DNA of 64,000 bases from an uncultured Eubacterium sp. (lineage in GTDB: Bacteria > Bacillota > Clostridia > Lachnospirales > Lachnospiraceae). Under the pieces are notes generated by a model. The model ran no database searches. It was not told the origin of the DNA and saw only the letters and a program-made list of their open reading frames with translations. The DNA is taken from assembly GCA_910584645.1 (NCBI GenBank), contig CAJUAU010000001.1:124001-188000 (forward strand), given 5' to 3'. The position numbers were made by a program, and so were the translations under genes. This document shows, piece after piece, positions 35,452-43,905 of the stretch. Numbering within the stretch: the first letter of the stretch is position 1; the number at the start of each line of letters is the position of its first letter.

Positions 35452-38400
35452 ATGGCAGAGGTTAAACGGATTTACGTAGAAAAGAAGGAAGACTATGCAG
35501 TTGCGGCAAAAGATCTGAAAAAAGAGATTAGGGAATATCTTGGTATCAAAGATCTGGAGCAGGTACGGGTTCTGAATCGCTATGATGTGGAGGGGATCGG
35601 CGAGAGTACTTACAAGAAGGCACTTGCCACTGTATTTTCAGAGCCGCCGGTAGATTATGTCTATGAGAAAGGTTTTGAGAAAAAAGAGGAAGACCGGGTA
35701 TTTTCTGTGGAGTATCTTCCGGGGCAGTTTGACCAGAGGGCAGATTCCGCAGAACAGTGTGTGAAGCTCCTGAACGAAAGCGAAGAGCCGGTGATCCGCT
35801 CTGCCACTACCTATATTCTGAGCGGTGGGATCAGTGATGAGGATTTTGTCCGCATAAAAGAGTACTGCATTAATCCAGTGGATTCCAGAGAGACGGACGA
35901 GACAGTGCCGGACACGCTGGTGGCTGTTTTTGATGAACCTTCTGATGTGGCAGTATTTGATGGTTTCCAGGCTATGCCGGAGCCGGAGCTGAAAGCTCTT
36001 TATGATTCTCTTGGACTTGCCATGACTTTTAAGGATTTCCTTCATATACAGAATTATTTTAAAAATGAGGAGAAAAGGGATCCGAGCATGACGGAGATCC
36101 GTGTGCTGGATACCTATTGGTCAGATCACTGCCGCCATACTACTTTTTTGACAGAATTGAAAAATATTAGATTTGAAGACGGCGATTACAGAGAGCCAAT
36201 AGAGGCTGCCTATGAAATGTATAAAAGGGACCACGACAAGATCTACGAGGGAAGAAACGATAAATTTGTGTCCCTGATGGATATTGCCCTTATGGCGATG
36301 AAGAAGCTGCGGGCGGATGGAAAATTGGAAGATATGGAAGTTTCCGATGAAATCAATGCCTGTTCCATTGTGGTTCCTGTGGAGATCGATCACGGGGACG
36401 GAAGAGGACCGGTGGAAGAGGAATGGCTCGTATTTTTCAAAAATGAGACACACAATCATCCGACGGAGATCGAGCCCTTCGGTGGTGCGGCTACCTGCCT
36501 TGGCGGAGCGATCCGCGATCCGCTGTCAGGACGCGGATATGTGTATCAGGCAATGCGTGTGACAGGGGCGGCAGATCCTACCAAATCCCTGAAAGAGACG
36601 ATGGAAGGAAAGCTGGCGCAGCGTAAGATCGTGACAGGGGCAGCCAGCGGTTATAGTTCTTACGGCAATCAGATTGGCCTGGCGACAGGTCTTGTAGACG
36701 AGATCTACCATCCGAATTATGTGGCAAAACGTCTTGAGATCGGTGCGGTTATGGGCGCCGCTCCAAGAAAAAATGTGATCCGTGAAAATTCTGACCCAGA
36801 GGATATCATTATACTGCTAGGCGGACGTACCGGACGGGATGGCTGTGGTGGAGCCACAGGTTCTTCCAAGGCGCACAACACTGAGTCCATTGACACCTGC
36901 GGCGCTGAGGTACAGAAAGGAAATGCGCCGACGGAACGTAAGATCCAGAGGCTGTTCCGCCGCGAAGAAGTCAGCCGCCTGATCAAAAAATGTAATGATT
37001 TTGGCGCCGGCGGCGTATCGGTAGCTATCGGAGAGCTGGCGGATGGTCTGACGGTGGATCTGGACAAGGTGCCGAAAAAATATGCCGGCCTTGACGGTAC
37101 AGAGCTTGCGATCTCTGAGTCCCAGGAGCGTATGGCGATCGTGGTAGATCCCAAGGATGTAGATAAAATGCTTGCCTTTGCGGAGGAAGAGAACCTTGAG
37201 GCAGTACCGGTGGCAGTGGTGACGAAAGAACCGAGACTGGTGCTGAAATGGAGAGGCAAAGAGATCGTAAACATTTCCAGAGCTTTTCTGGATACCAACG
37301 GAGCGCATCAGGAGACGGATGTGACAGTAGAGACTCCGAAGAAAGCAGACAGTTATCTGGATCAAGTGAAGGTTTCCGGCAGCTTTTCAGAGACATTTAC
37401 AGAAAACCTGAAAGACTTAAACGTATGTTCCAAAAAGGGACTGGTGGAGATGTTTGACAGCTCCGTCGGAGCCTGCACAGTAGACATGCCTTATGGAGGT
37501 AAATACCAGCTGACACCTACCCAGACGATGATCGCCAAACTGCCTGTGCTGGATGGCACATGTGATACGGTGACCATGATGAGCTATGGAATGGATCCTT
37601 ATCTGATGAGCTGGAGTCCTTACCACGGAGCGGAGTATGCGGTGCTTACTTCTGTGGCAAAGATTGTAGCGGCTGGCGGTGATTTTACAAAGATCCGTTT
37701 CACGTTCCAGGAATATTTCAAGCGCATGACAGAGGACAGCAGGCGCTGGGGTGAGCCGATGGCGGCGCTTCTCGGTGCTTATGACGCCCAGATGAAGCTG
37801 GGACTTCCATCCATCGGCGGCAAGGACAGCATGTCAGGAACCTTTAATGATATCGATGTTCCCCCGACACTTTGTTCCTTTGCAGTAGATGTGGCAAAGA
37901 TCTCCGATGTGGTGACGCCGGAATTAAAGGCGGCAGGAAATGTACTTGTGAAATTCCCGATCCGTAAGGACCGTTTTGACCTTCCGGATTATGAATATAT
38001 TATGGACCTCTATGGAAAAGTGACCGGACTCATCCGCCAGGGTGTGGTGAGATCCGCTTATGCCCTCACAGGAAAGGGCACCGCTGAGGCGGCAGCCAAG
38101 ATGGCATTTGGAAATAAGCTGGGAGTTCAGTTTGAGGCTTCCATAGCGATTGAGGATTATTTCAAGCCTGCATATGGTGATATCCTTGTGGAGATCTCCG
38201 CAGATGATCTTAAAAAAGTACAGGCTCTTGGCGCAGATTTTGTACAGATTGGTGAAGTGGTATCCCAGCCGGCATTTACCTATGGCTCTGAGAGTGTGTC
38301 CATGGAAGCTGCCATTGACGCATGGACCGGTACTCTGGAAAAGGTATTCCCAACCCGTTCCGGCGTAGAGGATGTGAAGATTGACACTGGATTATTTGAT

Positions 38401-39234
38401 ACGAAAGACATTTATGTCTGCCGCCACAAGGTGGCAAAGCCAAAGGTATTTGTACCAGTATTTCCGGGAACAAACTGCGAGTACGATACGATCCGCGCTT
38501 TTGAGCGGGCGGGAGCAGAAACCGAGAGTATTGTATTTAAAAATATGACAGAGCAGAATATCAAGGACAGTGTGGACGCCTTTGAGCGGGCGATCAGCCA
38601 GTCCCAGATCCTTATGTTCTCCGGCGGTTTCAGCGCCGGTGATGAACCAGATGGTTCCGCCAAATTCATCACTTCCGTATTCCGAAACGAGAGGATCAAG
38701 GAAGCGGTACACCGTCTGCTGCAGGAAAGAGATGGACTTGTTCTTGGTATCTGTAATGGATTCCAGGCACTGATCAAGTTAGGCCTCGTTCCTTTCGGTG
38801 AGATCCACACCCAGAAAGAGGACTCCCCGACACTGACTACCAACAGCATTGGCAGGCATATTAGCAAATCCGTTTATCTGAAAGTGGTAACCAATAAATC
38901 TCCATGGCTTCAGAAGGCGGAGCTGGGCGGCGTGTACTCTGTACCGGCATCCCACGGAGAAGGCCGCTTTGTGGCAAACAAAGAGTGGATCGACAAACTC
39001 TTTGCCAATGGCCAGGTAGCGACCCAGTACGTGGATGTAGACGGCAATCCGACCATGGACGAAGACTTCAACCCCAACGGTTCTTATTATGCCATCGAGG
39101 GAATCACCAGCCCGGATGGACGGGTACTTGGAAAAATGGCGCACTCCGAACGCCGTGGTGATGGAGTGGCTGTGAATATATTTGGAGAGCAGAACCAGCT
39201 GATCTTCGAGAGCGGCATCGAATACTTCCGTTAA
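35452..39234 (+). CDS. purL: Phosphoribosylformylglycinamidine synthase, single-chain
   Basis: The 1260-residue enzyme is the large PurL form with a fused glutaminase. It shows the synthetase motifs DTYWSDHCRHTTF, ETHNHPTEIEPFGGAATCLGGAIRD and SIGGKDSMSGTF. The C-terminal amidotransferase has FPGTNCEYDT, the nucleophile Cys in LGICNGFQAL and SHGEGRF. It makes FGAM from FGAR, ATP and glutamine in purine synthesis. No other pur gene is adjacent. A 20-bp inverted repeat begins inside its last codons. Confidence 0.97.
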   Translation: MAEVKRIYVEKKEDYAVAAKDLKKEIREYLGIKDLEQVRVLNRYDVEGIGESTYKKALATVFSEPPVDYVYEKGFEKKEEDRVFSVEYLPGQFDQRADSAEQCVKLLNESEEPVIRSATTYILSGGISDEDFVRIKEYCINPVDSRETDETVPDTLVAVFDEPSDVAVFDGFQAMPEPELKALYDSLGLAMTFKDFLHIQNYFKNEEKRDPSMTEIRVLDTYWSDHCRHTTFLTELKNIRFEDGDYREPIEAAYEMYKRDHDKIYEGRNDKFVSLMDIALMAMKKLRADGKLEDMEVSDEINACSIVVPVEIDHGDGRGPVEEEWLVFFKNETHNHPTEIEPFGGAATCLGGAIRDPLSGRGYVYQAMRVTGAADPTKSLKETMEGKLAQRKIVTGAASGYSSYGNQIGLATGLVDEIYHPNYVAKRLEIGAVMGAAPRKNVIRENSDPEDIIILLGGRTGRDGCGGATGSSKAHNTESIDTCGAEVQKGNAPTERKIQRLFRREEVSRLIKKCNDFGAGGVSVAIGELADGLTVDLDKVPKKYAGLDGTELAISESQERMAIVVDPKDVDKMLAFAEEENLEAVPVAVVTKEPRLVLKWRGKEIVNISRAFLDTNGAHQETDVTVETPKKADSYLDQVKVSGSFSETFTENLKDLNVCSKKGLVEMFDSSVGACTVDMPYGGKYQLTPTQTMIAKLPVLDGTCDTVTMMSYGMDPYLMSWSPYHGAEYAVLTSVAKIVAAGGDFTKIRFTFQEYFKRMTEDSRRWGEPMAALLGAYDAQMKLGLPSIGGKDSMSGTFNDIDVPPTLCSFAVDVAKISDVVTPELKAAGNVLVKFPIRKDRFDLPDYEYIMDLYGKVTGLIRQGVVRSAYALTGKGTAEAAAKMAFGNKLGVQFEASIAIEDYFKPAYGDILVEISADDLKKVQALGADFVQIGEVVSQPAFTYGSESVSMEAAIDAWTGTLEKVFPTRSGVEDVKIDTGLFDTKDIYVCRHKVAKPKVFVPVFPGTNCEYDTIRAFERAGAETESIVFKNMTEQNIKDSVDAFERAISQSQILMFSGGFSAGDEPDGSAKFITSVFRNERIKEAVHRLLQERDGLVLGICNGFQALIKLGLVPFGEIHTQKEDSPTLTTNSIGRHISKSVYLKVVTNKSPWLQKAELGGVYSVPASHGEGRFVANKEWIDKLFANGQVATQYVDVDGNPTMDEDFNPNGSYYAIEGITSPDGRVLGKMAHSERRGDGVAVNIFGEQNQLIFESGIEYFR

Positions 39235-39375
39235 GCAACGAGCCGTGCAGAAAAGGACCGCCGGCACAGCTGTGCTTGCACAGTGCTGTGCCGGCAGGTC
39301 CTTTTCTATACGGCGACTGCCGCGATGACGAGGCCGCGGAGCGGACGAGGAATCAGGCTCGTTGCTTAACGGAAG
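39225..39375. repeat. Long cruciform-like repeat spanning the purL stop codon
   Basis: A perfect 20-bp inverted repeat has one arm (39225-39244) containing the last purL codons and stop, and the other at 39356-39375. Between them is a second hairpin: AGAAAAGGACC and GGTCCTTTTCT enclose CCGGCACAGC / GCTGTGCCGG. The inner hairpin ends in TTTTC and probably terminates purL. Confidence 0.75.
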
Positions 39376-39387
39376 GGAAGGAGATTA

Positions 39388-39519
39388 GTGAGAAAAATCA
39401 CGCTGAAGCGCTGATTTTTCTCACGGCTATTTGTTTCTGAGCGAAAGCAAATAGCTTTGTTCCGACACGAGAAACTTTTCGAGCTTTCTCGTGCGGTTCT
39501 TCGCGATATATCGCTCAGA
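39388..39519. repeat. Cluster of short inverted repeats before yjbQ
   Basis: At least three hairpins in about 130 bp: 39388-39424 (13-bp arms around a GC-TGAA-GC tip), one with arms GCTATTTG / CAAATAGC, and one with arms CACGAGAAA / TTTCTCGTG. TCTGAGCG / CGCTCAGA form a longer-range pair. No gene is seen in 39235-39532. Confidence 0.65.
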
Positions 39520-39532
39520 AATGAGGAATATT

Positions 39533-39937
39533 ATGACATTATTTAAACATGAGCTTCACATCAAAGAGCGCCAGACGATGGTGGACATCACACCGCAGAT
39601 TCGTCAGGATATTGAAGAAAGCGGCATAAAGGATGGTATTGTGGTGGTATATTGTCCCCATACCACAGCGGGGATCACCATCAATGAAAATGCAGATCCG
39701 GATGTGGTCCGGGACCTGATCTATGGATTTGAAAAAGTGTATCCCACCAGGGACGCGGAATACCGCCATTTTGAGGGGAATTCCCATGCCCATATGAAAG
39801 CCAGTACCATGGGGGCCTCCCAGACATTGATCCTGTCAGAAGGAAAGCCCATCCTCGGAATCTGGCAGGACGTGTATTTTTGTGAATTTGACGGACCGAG
39901 AAACCGGAGTTTTTATGTAAAGGTGATGGAAGGATAA
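39533..39937 (+). CDS. YjbQ/UPF0047 family protein
   Basis: This 134-residue single-domain protein has the family hallmarks: VYCPHTTAGITINENADPDV, a conserved GNSHAHMKAS and TLILSEGKPILGIWQ. Family members have weak thiamine-phosphate synthase activity in vitro; the true role is unclear. I start at ATG 39533, though ATGs at 39521 and further up are in frame. It is followed after 7 bp by maf. Confidence 0.85.
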   Translation: MTLFKHELHIKERQTMVDITPQIRQDIEESGIKDGIVVVYCPHTTAGITINENADPDVVRDLIYGFEKVYPTRDAEYRHFEGNSHAHMKASTMGASQTLILSEGKPILGIWQDVYFCEFDGPRNRSFYVKVMEG

Positions 39938-39944
39938 ATGACTT

Positions 39945-40532
39945 ATGAAAAGATCGGTTATACTTGCCTCCGGATCCCCCAGGCGCCGGGAGCTTTTAGC
40001 AATGCTTTTTGATGAATTTGAGGTGATCGTCTCGGATTGTGAAGAGACTGTGGCCAGCCAGGATCCGGAAAAAGTGACAGAGGAACTTGCACTGCAGAAG
40101 GCAGAAGCGGTGGCGGGGAGTCTGTCTCTGCGCACGGATCCAGTACTTGTGATCGGGGCAGATACGGTTGTTAGTATTGAGGGGAAAATTCTTGGTAAAC
40201 CAGCTGATCGGCACCAGGCAGCGGGTATGCTTCGTATGTTGAGCGGAAAAAGCCATAATGTGAGTACAGGAGTGGCATTAATCGGACTGGATGCCGGTGT
40301 ACAAACCTGGAATAAAAGCTTTTCAGAGACTACGGTGGTGACAGTTGCCGAGTTGTCAGAAGAGGAGATCATGTCTTATATAAACACAAATGAGCCCTAT
40401 GATAAGGCAGGGGCTTATGGCATACAGGGCATGTTCGGGAAGCATATTCAGGGGATCGGGGGAGATTATAACAACGTGGTAGGGCTTCCGGTGCACCGGC
40501 TTTATCAGGAGCTGAAAGCCTACTTGAATTAA
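39945..40532 (+). CDS. maf: Maf-family nucleotide pyrophosphatase
   Basis: The 195-residue Maf protein starts ILASGSPRRRELL, has VIGADTVVSIEGKILGKP and ends with YDKAGAYGIQG and VGLPVHRLYQEL. Maf enzymes hydrolyse non-canonical or canonical NTPs and can slow septum formation. It probably shares a transcript with yjbQ. Confidence 0.94.
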   Translation: MKRSVILASGSPRRRELLAMLFDEFEVIVSDCEETVASQDPEKVTEELALQKAEAVAGSLSLRTDPVLVIGADTVVSIEGKILGKPADRHQAAGMLRMLSGKSHNVSTGVALIGLDAGVQTWNKSFSETTVVTVAELSEEEIMSYINTNEPYDKAGAYGIQGMFGKHIQGIGGDYNNVVGLPVHRLYQELKAYLN

Positions 40533-40589
40533 TGGACTTGTCGGTTCTTAGGTCACTCGAATAAATCTCAAACAAATTTGAAAAAAATG

Positions 40590-40618
40590 TTGACAAAAGA
40601 AAGGGTTCTGTGTATAAT
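40590..40618 (+). promoter_or_regulatory. Promoter of tRNA-Gly
   Basis: Consensus TTGACA (40590-40595) and TATAAT (40613-40618) with a 17-bp spacer, 34 bp before the tRNA. Confidence 0.85.
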
Positions 40619-40652
40619 AGTTATTGTCGCTGGGAAATGAAGGTGACAATAA

Positions 40653-40725
40653 GCGCGAGTGGCTCAGTTGGTAGAGCACAACCTTGCCAAGGTTGGGGCC
40701 GCGGGTTCGAGTCCCGTCTCGCGCT
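40653..40725 (+). tRNA. tRNA-Gly (GCC anticodon)
   Basis: Acceptor arms GCGCGAG and CTCGCGC with discriminator T. The anticodon stem CAACC/GGTTG has loop TTGCCAA (anticodon GCC); T-arm GGGTTCGAGTCCC. A T-run follows at once. CCA is not encoded. Confidence 0.96.
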
Positions 40726-40731
40726 TTTTTT

Positions 40732-40909
40732 ATTTGATAGGAAAGTTCTCGATTTGCGGAGCAAAAGAATGGCCGAAGGCAATTCTTTAGAGGTGCGCGG
40801 TTTTCAGTCGCACCTTTTTTATTTGATAGGAAAGTTCTCGATTTGCGGAGCAAAAGAATGGCCGAAGGCAATTCTTTAGAGGTGCGCGGTTTTCAGTCGC
40901 ACCTTTTTT
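40732..40909 (+). repeat. Two identical 89-bp tandem repeats, each ending in a terminator
   Basis: Units 40732-40820 and 40821-40909 are identical. Each holds an AAAGAAT...ATTCTTT hairpin, then GGTGCG / CGCACC with loop CGGTTTTCAGT and a run of six T. The six T before unit 1 match the unit end. Diverged single copies occur at 9902 and 32600. Single-frame reading across it gives no protein-like sequence. Confidence 0.9.
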
Positions 40910-40987
40910 ACTTTTTTGCGCGGAAAGCATAAGCCATGGCACCGTCCGCCAACGCGAGAAATTAGCAAAACGTGTTTCTCATCGTTT

Positions 40988-41026
40988 GCTGGAAAACTTC
41001 TCCGATTGCGAAGTAAGTTTTCCAGC
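40988..41026. repeat. 12-bp inverted repeat next to the YHYH gene
   Basis: GCTGGAAAACTT (40988-40999) pairs with AAGTTTTCCAGC (41015-41026), 6 bp beyond the 3' end of the leftward gene. There is no T-run on either strand. The rest of 40910-41032 shows no gene. Confidence 0.6.
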
Positions 41027-41032
41027 GAGTTC

Positions 41033-41467
41033 TCAGTAAGCGATATTTAGCTTTTTCAATAAAGTTTTATTTATCCTGCCGTTTATGGTCATTCCTTTTT
41101 TCTTCTGAAACTTACGGATTGCAGATTTTGTCTTAGAACCATAGGATCCATCTGCTTTTCCACATTTGTAACCGAGACGGTTCAATTTGTTTTGCACTTT
41201 TTTTACCGTAGAAGTTTTATAAAACCTGGATTGTTTTTGGGCTGCTGGTTTTGCAGCGGCACTTGAATAGGGACAGATTCCACTCTTATGAAGATGGGCT
41301 GGGTGGCCGCCACAATGATAATGGTAGCTGCCTAAACCACTTGCATTCTTATTGTCATGGTGTCCGCCGGATCCATCGGTTCTTCCTGAGTGTGCAGATA
41401 GATTACTACAGGGGAAGAGCAGGCAGATACACAGGATTCCCAATACTATTTTTTTCATTGTCTTCAT
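41033..41467 (-). CDS. Secreted YHYH-domain protein with peptidoglycan-binding repeat
   Basis: The 144-residue protein has a signal peptide (IVLGILCICLLFPCSNLSA) and a His-rich YHYH-type region (AHSGRTDGSGGHHDNK...GSYHYHCGGHPAHLH) likely to bind metal. A C-terminal PG_binding_1 domain follows (VQNKLNRLGYKCGKADGSYG...AIRKFQKKKG). It should attach to the wall. AGGAGG fixes ATG 41467. Its place next to the tail operon may be accidental. Confidence 0.82.
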   Translation of the reverse strand: MKTMKKIVLGILCICLLFPCSNLSAHSGRTDGSGGHHDNKNASGLGSYHYHCGGHPAHLHKSGICPYSSAAAKPAAQKQSRFYKTSTVKKVQNKLNRLGYKCGKADGSYGSKTKSAIRKFQKKKGMTINGRINKTLLKKLNIAY

Positions 41468-41704
41468 TTTCAGTTCCTCCTTATGTGTGAATGTAGTTGG
41501 CATTTGCGATGCAGCATATGCCGTTTTTTACGATTCTGGTACTTTAGCATGCAGGGAATAGATGTACAAATTTTACCTGCATACTGTAATTTATTGTAAA
41601 TATTATAACATAAATGAATGGGAGCGGCAATAAGGAGGCAAAAATTTATCGGAATATTACTTTCTATCATTAAATTACGTCTGCATTTATACAGTTTCTA
41701 TCTG

Positions 41705-43873
41705 TTATTTCCATCTTCCTGTGAACACAACTGTAACTACATCACCAGTAACCAATGATGTTCTATCTTTTTCGAGTGTCCAAGCTAATATTCTCCAAAA
41801 TTTTTCTGAATCAACCACGTCTACACTTATTTGAACAAATGGATTGTTCGCTTCAATTCTGGTTATTCCGGCATTTATACATGGTATATTTACAAATTTT
41901 TGTGGAAAATAAGTGTAACTTGATTCATTATGTATTCCTTTATATGCAAAACTGCCGCTTACATTTGAAAGGGAAATGGAGCTGGTGATTTTGCGTCTCC
42001 ATTCAATTACTAATTTTCCTTCTGTGTATTTATATACATCGAATTTTCCAGAAACATTCGTTATGTCACCAGAAGTTGTATACGTATAATCATTTAGCTG
42101 ACGACCGCAGGATACAGGGTTTCCATCTGAAAAATAGACGGGGGTAGTTGTGGAACCGGCAGATGTAGTTAGTTTTGTAGCAGACGAAGCATTACCGGAT
42201 AAATTGGCGACGACAGTGGCGGTTGTCCCTGACTGTGTTAAAAAATAGTACCGACCGTTAGAGCCCATAGCAAGAGTGCCCGCATTTGTATTGCTCCAAT
42301 GGAATCCAATGGAGGGGGCATATGGGAGGCTATTTTGTGCATTAGCTACAAGATTATTTTCCCTTATCTGGAGCGCAGAAGTCGAAAATCTGCCTGTCGT
42401 TGAAGAATTGTAACTCCCATATACAAGAGCTTGTCCCGCTACATTTGCTGAACCATCAAAGGATTTTCCGAAAATAGTGCGCGGTGTGGATAGCTTGGTG
42501 CTTTCCCCTGCGTCTCTCCATCCGGGGGTTCCGCTGGCATCGGTTTTCCATACCTTGTCAGCCTGACCATTACCAGACATTATATTTTGGGTTGAATTTG
42601 TCAGTGCAGTGATCAGATCATTTAATATTTTACCCTGTTTTGCTGATAATGGTTTGTTTGTCGCAGTGGAAGTGAGGGAGTCAATGATATCCGCCACATT
42701 CACTTTACTTGTGGTAATATTGTCTATCAATTCCCTGTTTGATTTTATATAAGCAACAATCTCGCTCAATTGATCGAGGGTCGTATCATCGCTGTCTGCC
42801 AGTGCATTTAACCTTGTTGTAAGCGCAGAGACCAAATTTCTAATATCATCATGGGAATCGTCAGCAGAGTTGTGGATCTGCAAATTGCTATCTGCAGATA
42901 CCGCCCTATCATAAGCGTTTTTTACGGAGTTAGCAGTGGCGGCGGTAGAAACGGAATCACTCATTACACTGTCAGTAAGCTGGGTAACACCTTTTGAGGT
43001 TGTTGTTGCCTCATGCAATAATCTGCTGGGTATTTTTGTGTTTTCATCAAGACCGGGGACACCGCCTGCGGCATCTTTGTCTTCTGTCAGGACAAAATGA
43101 TGGGAGTCCAGTTTATTCTGTAGATCATTGGCTTTTTCTTCTGCGTGGCTGGCTGCGTTATTTGCGTTATCTACTGCTTCTTTCGTATCGCTCTGTCGTT
43201 TTGCCTCATTTGCAATACGGACTTCTTCTGCACTTTTTCGTTTTTCTTCCTCACTATTCCTATACGATTCAGCAGAAGAGCGGTTTTTTTCCATAACCTC
43301 TCTCGTATTTTCATTACCTCTCCGGATAGTTTCATTGTTTGATCTATTTGTTTCGTTAAACTGCCTTTGATCTTCGTGTAATCTTACTTGTTCTTCCAGT
43401 GTATTCATCTCATCAATTTCATCTCTGGCAGTATTTATAAGCTGGGAAAGGGTACCTCCCTCGTCGGATTCTACCACGTTTACCTCATTAAATACTTCCT
43501 CTGGAATATATAGTATAAAGGAATCTGTGGATGCAATTTCATCTTCCTTATTTTCAGTTTCACCTTGAGCCCGGTTATAAATGCCGATATCAAGTCTGCA
43601 TCTGCCAGGGCAGGATAATACATAGTTGTGTATATCTACATGTACCTGTCCCTTTTTACTATTTATGATCTCTGCTGAATAGAAGATAGGTTTCCCGTCT
43701 GTCCGTTTTCCACGGAGATATACAAATTCCGTTTCCTGCAGTTCGCGTTCCTGTCCATTATTGGTAATTGTTATGTATAAATCCCTTGTCAGTCTGTCAT
43801 TTTGTCTGGCATTTATGACATTATGGGAAAGCTCCACCAGGTCAAGGGATAATTGCTGTGTTATTTTATTCAT
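41705..43873 (-). CDS. Phage baseplate upper protein / tail fibre (BppU-like N-terminus)
   Basis: 722 residues and the last gene of the leftward tail operon. The N-terminus (MNKITQQLSLDLVELSHNV...RDLYITITNNGQ) resembles the BppU/DUF2479 domain that joins receptor-binding parts to the baseplate. A charged coiled coil follows (about 155-250), then a region with GVTQLTDSV and LNALADSDDTTLDQL typical of tail-fibre/collar repeats. The C-terminal Ser/Thr/Gly-rich part has KLSTPRTIFGKSFDGSANVAG, a common prophage fibre motif. It probably sets target specificity. AGGAGG precedes the ATG. Confidence 0.82.
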   Translation of the reverse strand: MNKITQQLSLDLVELSHNVINARQNDRLTRDLYITITNNGQERELQETEFVYLRGKRTDGKPIFYSAEIINSKKGQVHVDIHNYVLSCPGRCRLDIGIYNRAQGETENKEDEIASTDSFILYIPEEVFNEVNVVESDEGGTLSQLINTARDEIDEMNTLEEQVRLHEDQRQFNETNRSNNETIRRGNENTREVMEKNRSSAESYRNSEEEKRKSAEEVRIANEAKRQSDTKEAVDNANNAASHAEEKANDLQNKLDSHHFVLTEDKDAAGGVPGLDENTKIPSRLLHEATTTSKGVTQLTDSVMSDSVSTAATANSVKNAYDRAVSADSNLQIHNSADDSHDDIRNLVSALTTRLNALADSDDTTLDQLSEIVAYIKSNRELIDNITTSKVNVADIIDSLTSTATNKPLSAKQGKILNDLITALTNSTQNIMSGNGQADKVWKTDASGTPGWRDAGESTKLSTPRTIFGKSFDGSANVAGQALVYGSYNSSTTGRFSTSALQIRENNLVANAQNSLPYAPSIGFHWSNTNAGTLAMGSNGRYYFLTQSGTTATVVANLSGNASSATKLTTSAGSTTTPVYFSDGNPVSCGRQLNDYTYTTSGDITNVSGKFDVYKYTEGKLVIEWRRKITSSISLSNVSGSFAYKGIHNESSYTYFPQKFVNIPCINAGITRIEANNPFVQISVDVVDSEKFWRILAWTLEKDRTSLVTGDVVTVVFTGRWK

Positions 43874-43905
43874 ATAAGCCTCCTGTATTAATATGCAATT
43901 TTATG

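Noticed and set aside
40653..40725. tRNA-Gly 3' end as the attachment site of the tail element
   Set aside because: I found no second copy of the tRNA end elsewhere in the window and no integrase. The right boundary is outside the window, so it cannot be supported.
40732..40909. Tandem repeats considered as a CRISPR array
   Set aside because: The two 89-bp units are directly adjacent and identical, with no spacers and no cas genes.
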